Of a DNA stretch of 64,000 nucleotides, positions 59,773-64,000 are shown one piece after another. The notes under the pieces were generated by a model. The model saw only the letters and a program-made list of their open reading frames with translations. It did not search any database and was not told the origin of the DNA. The DNA is from Olsenella_K sp050953285. GTDB lineage: Bacteria; Actinomycetota; Coriobacteriia; Coriobacteriales; Atopobiaceae. The stretch is taken from NCBI GenBank assembly GCA_050953285.1, contig JBMNMK010000002.1, positions 310,001-374,000 of the forward strand, in the 5' to 3' direction. The translations under genes were made by a program, and so were the position numbers. How positions within the stretch are numbered: the stretch's first letter is position 1; every line of letters begins with the position of its first letter.

Positions 59773-62475
59773 ATGTCTTCAGAAAACGCCTCTCATAGCC
59801 AGCGCACCATTGCGGTCATTGACGGTAATTCGCTGATGCACCGGGCATTTCATGCCATCCGTATGCCCATGTCTGCGCCCGATGGCCGCTCAACCAATGC
59901 GCTCTTTGGCTTTTTCAACATGTTTGTGAAACTGGTTGAATCGTTTCAGCCAGATGGTGTCATCTGTGCGTTTGACCGGGGAAAGCCGCAGGTACGCATT
60001 GATATGCTGCCCCAGTACAAGGCGCAGCGCCCACCCATGGACCCCGCGCTACATGAGCAGTTTCCCATGGTGAAAGAGCTGCTTCAGACCCTGCAGGTTC
60101 CTGTGGTGGAGTGCATGGGCTGGGAAGGAGATGACATCTTAGGAACGCTTGCCCGCCGGGGTGAAGTCGCAGGTTACACCATGTATCTGGTCACGGGTGA
60201 TAGGGATATGTATCAGCTGGCAACAGATCATGTGAAGATCGTCTCCACAAAAAAGGGCATGAGCGATGTTGCCATTATGGATCCGGAGAGCGTCGATGAT
60301 CTCTACCACGGCATCACGCCAGATCTGGTGCCAGATTTCTACGGTCTCAAAGGTGACACGTCTGACAACATCCCCGGTGTGCCGGGCATAGGACCTAAGA
60401 AGGCAGCCGCCTTAATTGTCCAATATGGCAACCTCGATGAGGTCATTGCCCATGCAGACGAGGTCAAGGGCAAGATGGGAGAAAACCTGCGCGCCCATAT
60501 AGATGACGCGCTGCTGTCTAGAAAAGTGGCAACCATCCGCACCGATGCCCCCATTGAGATCAACTTTGATGATGCCAAGTTCCCCACGTTTGACCCGGCA
60601 GAGGTCTCAGAGGCGTTTTCTGCGCTGGGATTCACCGGCATCATCCCGCGCATCTTAAAGCTGAGCGACGCTCCGCTGGCGCCCACCCATCCTCACAATA
60701 CGTTCCAGCTGCCACGCCCGCTCAAGGGCAAAAAGGCGCGCGATACCCTGCTTGCCGCCGTGGATGCGCAGGTGTGGGTGAGCGTTCAGCACGTCGATGA
60801 GAAGACCAAGAAAGGTCAGCAGTCTCTCTTAGACCAGTACGATGAAAACGCCTCTGAGCTCTGGGCCTACGACGGCAAAAACCTCATGCACCTTGCCACG
60901 CGAGACGACATCGACGTGCCAGATCTGGTGGCGCGTCTGGTGAGGGAGGGAAAGATCGTCTCGGGCGACGTAAAAGCTGTGCTCCACGTGGCGTTTCCTA
61001 AAGATTCCGCAGAGCCAGCCCATATAGGCGAGAAGGACGTGGACTCCGCGCGCATTTTTGATGTGGGTGTGGCCGACTACCTGCTGGAATCTGACCGCCA
61101 GGACTTTGCGGCCACGTCGGTACTTGCCACGCGCTTGAACAAGGTGACACTTCCGGAGCCAGATGATGCCCTTCCTCAGGATGCGCTGGAAGCGGTGGCA
61201 GCGTACCTCTTGAAAGATGAGCTTTCCCGCCTGCTCAAGGAGGATGGCTCCATCGATCTTTTCACCAAGATTGAAATGCCGCTTTTGCCCGTCTTGCTTG
61301 AGATGGAGCGCACGGGTCTTCATGTGGATCGCTCGCGACTTGAGGAGCAGTCTGCGCAGCTTGCCTCAGAGATTGATGCCATGGTTTCCCATCTGCATGA
61401 TGAGGCAGGGGAGAAATTCAATGTGGATTCTCCCGCACAGCTCTCCCACGTGCTCTTTGACGTGTGGCAGCTGCCCACGGCCGGCCTCAAGAAAACGCGC
61501 AAGGGCTTCTATTCCACCAACGCCAAGACGCTCTCAGAGCTAGCCGCCGCCGACCCGCGCGTGCAGGAGGTCTTGGACTACCGCGAGCGCGCAAAGATCA
61601 AAAGCACCTACCTGGATGCGCTGCCAGACTTGATACGCAATGATGGCAGAATCCACACCACGCTCAACCAGACTGTCGCCGCAACAGGGCGTCTCTCCAG
61701 TTCAGATCCCAACCTGCAAAACATTCCGACCCGCTCTGAGCTGGGGCACCGTGTGCGGACAGCGTTTACCGTGGCCGAGAACAACGTGTTTCTCGCCTGC
61801 GATTATTCCCAGATTGAGCTGCGCCTTTTGGCGCACCTATCGGGCGATAAACACCTCATCTCCGCATTCTGTGACGGTATGGATTTTCACCGCTCCACGG
61901 CGGCGCGCGTCTTTGGCGTGCCGTTTGAGGAGGTGACGCCGCAGATGCGCTCGCGCGCAAAAGCGGTTAACTTTGGCATTGTCTATGGTCAGCAGGCGTA
62001 TGGCTTGGCCACCTCGCTCAAGATTCCGCGCGCAGAGGCGCAGGAGATGATCGATCGCTACTTTGAGGCATACCCCGGTGTACGTGCATTCTTGGACGCG
62101 CAGATTGCGTTTGCGCACAAGAACAAGTTCGTTGAGACCATGTATGGCAGAAAGCGCCACTGCAAGGATATTGATTCCAGGAATTTCCAGCTCAGGAGTT
62201 TTGCAGAGCGCACGGCCATGAACCATCCCATGCAGGGCACCGCAGCAGACATCATCAAGATTGCCATGACCAAAGTGCCGGCGATGCTTCGCCAAGAGGG
62301 ACTTCAGTCCAAACTTGTTTTGCAGATTCACGACGAACTTGATTTTGAGGTGCCCACAGATGAGATTGAGGCCTGCTCAGAGCTGGTGCGCCGTGCCATG
62401 GAAGACGTGGCTGAGCTCAAGGTGCCGCTGATTGCCGAGGTCTCATATGGCAAGAACTGGGCGGAGGCCAAATAG
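59773..62475 (+). CDS. polA: DNA polymerase I
   Basis: 900 residues from the ATG at 59773, placed 6 bp after AAAGGA; longer starts lack a site. Residues 1-300 form the 5' nuclease (AVIDGNSLMHRAFHA, GWEGDDILGTLARR, GLKGDTSDNIPGVPGIGPKKA). Residues about 310-490 are a degenerate 3'-5' exonuclease-like domain without the DEDD residues, so proofreading is unlikely. The polymerase domain has TGRLSSSDPNLQNIPTR, DYSQIELRLLAHLS and QIHDELDFEV. It fills gaps and removes primers. Confidence 0.96.
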   Translation: MSSENASHSQRTIAVIDGNSLMHRAFHAIRMPMSAPDGRSTNALFGFFNMFVKLVESFQPDGVICAFDRGKPQVRIDMLPQYKAQRPPMDPALHEQFPMVKELLQTLQVPVVECMGWEGDDILGTLARRGEVAGYTMYLVTGDRDMYQLATDHVKIVSTKKGMSDVAIMDPESVDDLYHGITPDLVPDFYGLKGDTSDNIPGVPGIGPKKAAALIVQYGNLDEVIAHADEVKGKMGENLRAHIDDALLSRKVATIRTDAPIEINFDDAKFPTFDPAEVSEAFSALGFTGIIPRILKLSDAPLAPTHPHNTFQLPRPLKGKKARDTLLAAVDAQVWVSVQHVDEKTKKGQQSLLDQYDENASELWAYDGKNLMHLATRDDIDVPDLVARLVREGKIVSGDVKAVLHVAFPKDSAEPAHIGEKDVDSARIFDVGVADYLLESDRQDFAATSVLATRLNKVTLPEPDDALPQDALEAVAAYLLKDELSRLLKEDGSIDLFTKIEMPLLPVLLEMERTGLHVDRSRLEEQSAQLASEIDAMVSHLHDEAGEKFNVDSPAQLSHVLFDVWQLPTAGLKKTRKGFYSTNAKTLSELAAADPRVQEVLDYRERAKIKSTYLDALPDLIRNDGRIHTTLNQTVAATGRLSSSDPNLQNIPTRSELGHRVRTAFTVAENNVFLACDYSQIELRLLAHLSGDKHLISAFCDGMDFHRSTAARVFGVPFEEVTPQMRSRAKAVNFGIVYGQQAYGLATSLKIPRAEAQEMIDRYFEAYPGVRAFLDAQIAFAHKNKFVETMYGRKRHCKDIDSRNFQLRSFAERTAMNHPMQGTAADIIKIAMTKVPAMLRQEGLQSKLVLQIHDELDFEVPTDEIEACSELVRRAMEDVAELKVPLIAEVSYGKNWAEAK

Positions 62476-62549
62476 GTGTGGCTGGCGCAGCTGGCGCGCC
62501 TGGTGAAGCTGGCGCAGAGGACAAGACGTCTGAGGAGTGGTAGGCAGAC

Positions 62550-63062
62550 ATGATGAGCGTGGACATTTATACCGATGGGGCTTCGAGGGGAAATCCTGGT
62601 CCTGGCGGCTATGGAGTGGTGCTGCTCTATGAGGACAGCACGGGGACGCTTCATACCAAAGAGCTCTCGCGTGGCTTTAGGCTTACCACCAATAATCGCA
62701 TGGAAGTGCTGGCGGCATGTGCTGCCTTAGAAGAGCTCAAGAGACCGTGTGAGGTAACCATTCACTCTGATTCAAGACTCTTGGTGGACGCGGTCAGCAA
62801 GAACTGGCTTTCTGGGTGGCAGAAAAAAGGGTGGAAAACGTCGGGCAAGCAGCCGGTTAAGAACCCAGATCTTTGGAAGCGTCTCATAGCTGCTATGGAG
62901 CCCCATTGTGTGCATATGAGCTGGGTAAAAGGACACGTGGGCAACACCTATAACGAGCGCTGTGATGAGCTGGCCACAAACGCTGCCGACCAGAACCCTG
63001 CTGACTTGGAGACCGATAGCTGGTATGAGCAATCCTCACGCAGTGTGCACATACAGCAATAA
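62550..63062 (+). CDS. rnhA: Ribonuclease HI
   Basis: 170 residues. The four catalytic carboxylates are visible: Asp in IYTDGASRGNPGPGG (about residue 8), Glu in NNRMEVLAA, Asp in IHSDSRLLV and Asp in ERCDELAT near residue 137, with the flexible His in VKGHVGN. The basic handle region (WLSGWQKKGWKTSGKQP) is present. It cuts the RNA strand of RNA-DNA hybrids, fitting its place after polA. The initial ATGATG leaves the start ambiguous by one codon. Confidence 0.95.
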   Translation: MMSVDIYTDGASRGNPGPGGYGVVLLYEDSTGTLHTKELSRGFRLTTNNRMEVLAACAALEELKRPCEVTIHSDSRLLVDAVSKNWLSGWQKKGWKTSGKQPVKNPDLWKRLIAAMEPHCVHMSWVKGHVGNTYNERCDELATNAADQNPADLETDSWYEQSSRSVHIQQ

Positions 63063-63083
63063 AAACAAATTGAGCGTATAGAA

Positions 63084-63134
63084 ACCCCCTGAATGGCTAT
63101 AGTTAGTTGTGTCAAACATAAACCATCAGGGGGT
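63084..63134 (+). promoter_or_regulatory. Inverted repeat enclosing the ribosome site of the small Cys-rich gene
   Basis: ACCCCCTGAATGG (63084-63096) pairs with CCATCAGGGGGT (63123-63134) apart from one bulged A. The right arm is the Shine-Dalgarno stretch of the gene starting at 63139. In a transcript reading through from rnhA the site would be hidden. It may also be a terminator-like element or an operator around a TATAGT (63098-63103). Confidence 0.5.
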
Positions 63135-63138
63135 ATCT

Positions 63139-63303
63139 ATGCTCGTCAATGTTGTTGTTATTTGCCTCGTGCTCGCTGGTGTCATCATCGGTGTCAGAAG
63201 GCTTGCAGGCGCCACTCTGGGCAAGCGTGATTGCTGCTCAGGTAATAAGGTCCAAGGCGGCAAGGGCTCTGGCAAGTCCGGTGGATGTGACTGCTGCCAC
63301 TAG
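63139..63303 (+). CDS. Short FeoB-associated Cys-rich membrane protein
   Basis: 54 residues from the ATG at 63139 after CAGGGGG. One membrane helix (residues about 3-18) is followed by KRDCCSGN, a Gly/Lys linker, and the terminal GGCDCCH. The helix-plus-Cys-pairs layout matches FeoB-associated Cys-rich membrane proteins, like the 73-residue one at 31.1 kb but with CC pairs and a final His. Probable metal binding at the inner membrane face. No feo gene is adjacent. Confidence 0.78.
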   Translation: MLVNVVVICLVLAGVIIGVRRLAGATLGKRDCCSGNKVQGGKGSGKSGGCDCCH

Positions 63304-63370
63304 GCTTTTTGGCTACGAGCTGGGATCTGGCTTGCATCGAGCTTGGCTCTAGCTGCAGGCGAGCTTGCAT

Positions 63371-64000
63371 TTAGCTGGGATCTTCTTGCGTATTGGTTTT
63401 GCCAATCATGATGTTGAGGATCTCCACATCCGTGGGGTGCATGCCAACTCGTCCCACATAACCCATGGAGCGGATGGTCTCCTCGGCAGTATTTCCAACC
63501 AGACCTGCGCCCGGCTCAAAGTCCACGTGAGCCAGCGCCATATCACAGCCCAAGATAGCTGCATCAACGGCGGCGGCAATCTTGGCAGCGCAGCTGGGCT
63601 TGGCTCCGTCACACACAATGCCGCCCACGTTGGCCAATGTGTTGGCAACAGTAGCTTCGTATTGCGCAAATGATCCACCGCGCAGATAGCAGATAGCAGC
63701 TCCCGTACCTGCTGCTGCGGTCACGGCACCGCAGAAAGCGGAGAGCTCACCTATGAAGCGCTTGGCGTGAACAGAGGTGAGATCAGACAGTGCCACGGCG
63801 CGCAGGAGGTGCTCGTGATCAACTCTTAAGTAGTTGGCGTACTCTTCTACGGGCAGAGAGCTGGTAATACCTTGGTTGCCGCTGCCACAGTTGATAACGA
63901 CTGGCATGGCACAGCCGCTCATGCGTGCGTCTGATCCGGCTGCTGCCACCGCACGTGCGCGGCAGGAGATGTCATCAGGGCGGGTAAGCAGGAGCGTCTT
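63371..64000 (-). CDS. L-cysteine desulfidase/UPF0597 family protein (C-terminal part, cut by window edge)
   Basis: The frame is open from the window edge to the stop at 63371. The visible C-terminal ~209 residues include VINCGSGNQGITSSLPV, CGAVTAAAGTGAAICYLRGG, NVGGIVCDGAKPSCAAKIAAAVDAAILGC and VGRVGMHPTDVEILNIM. Together these are the signature of the UPF0597/CyuA (YhaM) family, iron-sulfur enzymes that release sulfide, pyruvate and ammonia from cysteine; serine dehydratase alpha is a distant relative. The Cys residues that bind the cluster are in the visible part. The N-terminus is outside the window. Confidence 0.88.
   Translation of the reverse strand, partial: KTLLLTRPDDISCRARAVAAAGSDARMSGCAMPVVINCGSGNQGITSSLPVEEYANYLRVDHEHLLRAVALSDLTSVHAKRFIGELSAFCGAVTAAAGTGAAICYLRGGSFAQYEATVANTLANVGGIVCDGAKPSCAAKIAAAVDAAILGCDMALAHVDFEPGAGLVGNTAEETIRSMGYVGRVGMHPTDVEILNIMIGKTNTQEDPS

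Noticed and set aside
63313..63383. Degenerate direct repeats (AGCTGGGATCT twice) after the Cys-rich gene
   Set aside because: Too imperfect to define a unit; may be a small local duplication of the end of the neighbouring gene.

Overview
The window looks like an ordinary chromosomal stretch of a high-GC, anaerobic Gram-positive bacterium, most plausibly an actinobacterium of the class Coriobacteriia (Olsenella/Atopobium-like). This rests on gene content: a group-B-type [FeFe] hydrogenase, type III glutamine synthetase, CapA-like surface proteins, FeoB with Cys-rich partner proteins, and abundant lipoproteins. The genus is inference. No tRNA, rRNA, CRISPR array or prophage was seen. One complete IS1595-type insertion sequence lies at 28.8-29.9 kb.

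Layout. 0-8.7 kb: end of a membrane protein with its YtrA-type GntR regulator, a flavodoxin-fold oxidoreductase, hisS, an SdpI-like protein, an NhaC antiporter divergent from a LysR regulator, an RluA-type pseudouridine synthase and a hydrogenase. 8.8-13.1 kb: surface-polymer type membrane protein, family 2 glycosyltransferase, HAD phosphatase. 13.2-22 kb: two CapA paralogues, one apparently catalytically dead, flanking an HlyD-like adaptor and aspS, then a flippase. 22-31.3 kb: ppc, the feoA-feoA-feoB iron operon, the IS element, a candidate small RNA with three C-rich loops, gpmA, and a FeoB-associated Cys-rich protein. 31.5-38.1 kb: a glutamine-synthetase-like protein missing most metal ligands, two tandem amino-acid binding lipoproteins, a permease with an unusual extracytoplasmic domain, its ATPase and an orphan response regulator. 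38.4-44 kb: HtrA protease and SbcCD. 44-51.6 kb: CsoR/CopA copper module with two visible operators, then a ferric-iron-type ABC transporter. 51.8-64 kb: ligA, a membrane protein with a long basic tail, a phospholipase C-like protein, an HdeD-like protein, glnN, polA, rnhA, a second Cys-rich FeoB-associated protein and a partial cysteine-desulfidase-like gene.

Two signals stand out. First, the 9-mer TTCTCGCCC (or its complement) occurs 21 times exactly by my reading, in several reading frames and in non-coding DNA, often next to gene ends; about 0.5 copies would be expected by chance. It behaves like a DNA-level signal such as an uptake or recombination sequence. Second, a compact transcription unit at 29.95-30.11 kb has a promoter overlapped by a motif shared with the feo promoter region, three stem-loops each presenting a C-rich loop, and a strong terminator. 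This is the architecture of an iron-responsive anti-Shine-Dalgarno small RNA. Its loops are complementary to the ribosome binding sites of the iron-rich hydrogenase, feoA2 and ppc. Two probable pseudoenzymes (CapA-like and glutamine-synthetase-like) are further points of interest. Iron handling is the recurring theme: Feo, two Cys-rich partners, an Fbp-type ABC system, the hydrogenase and the candidate RNA.
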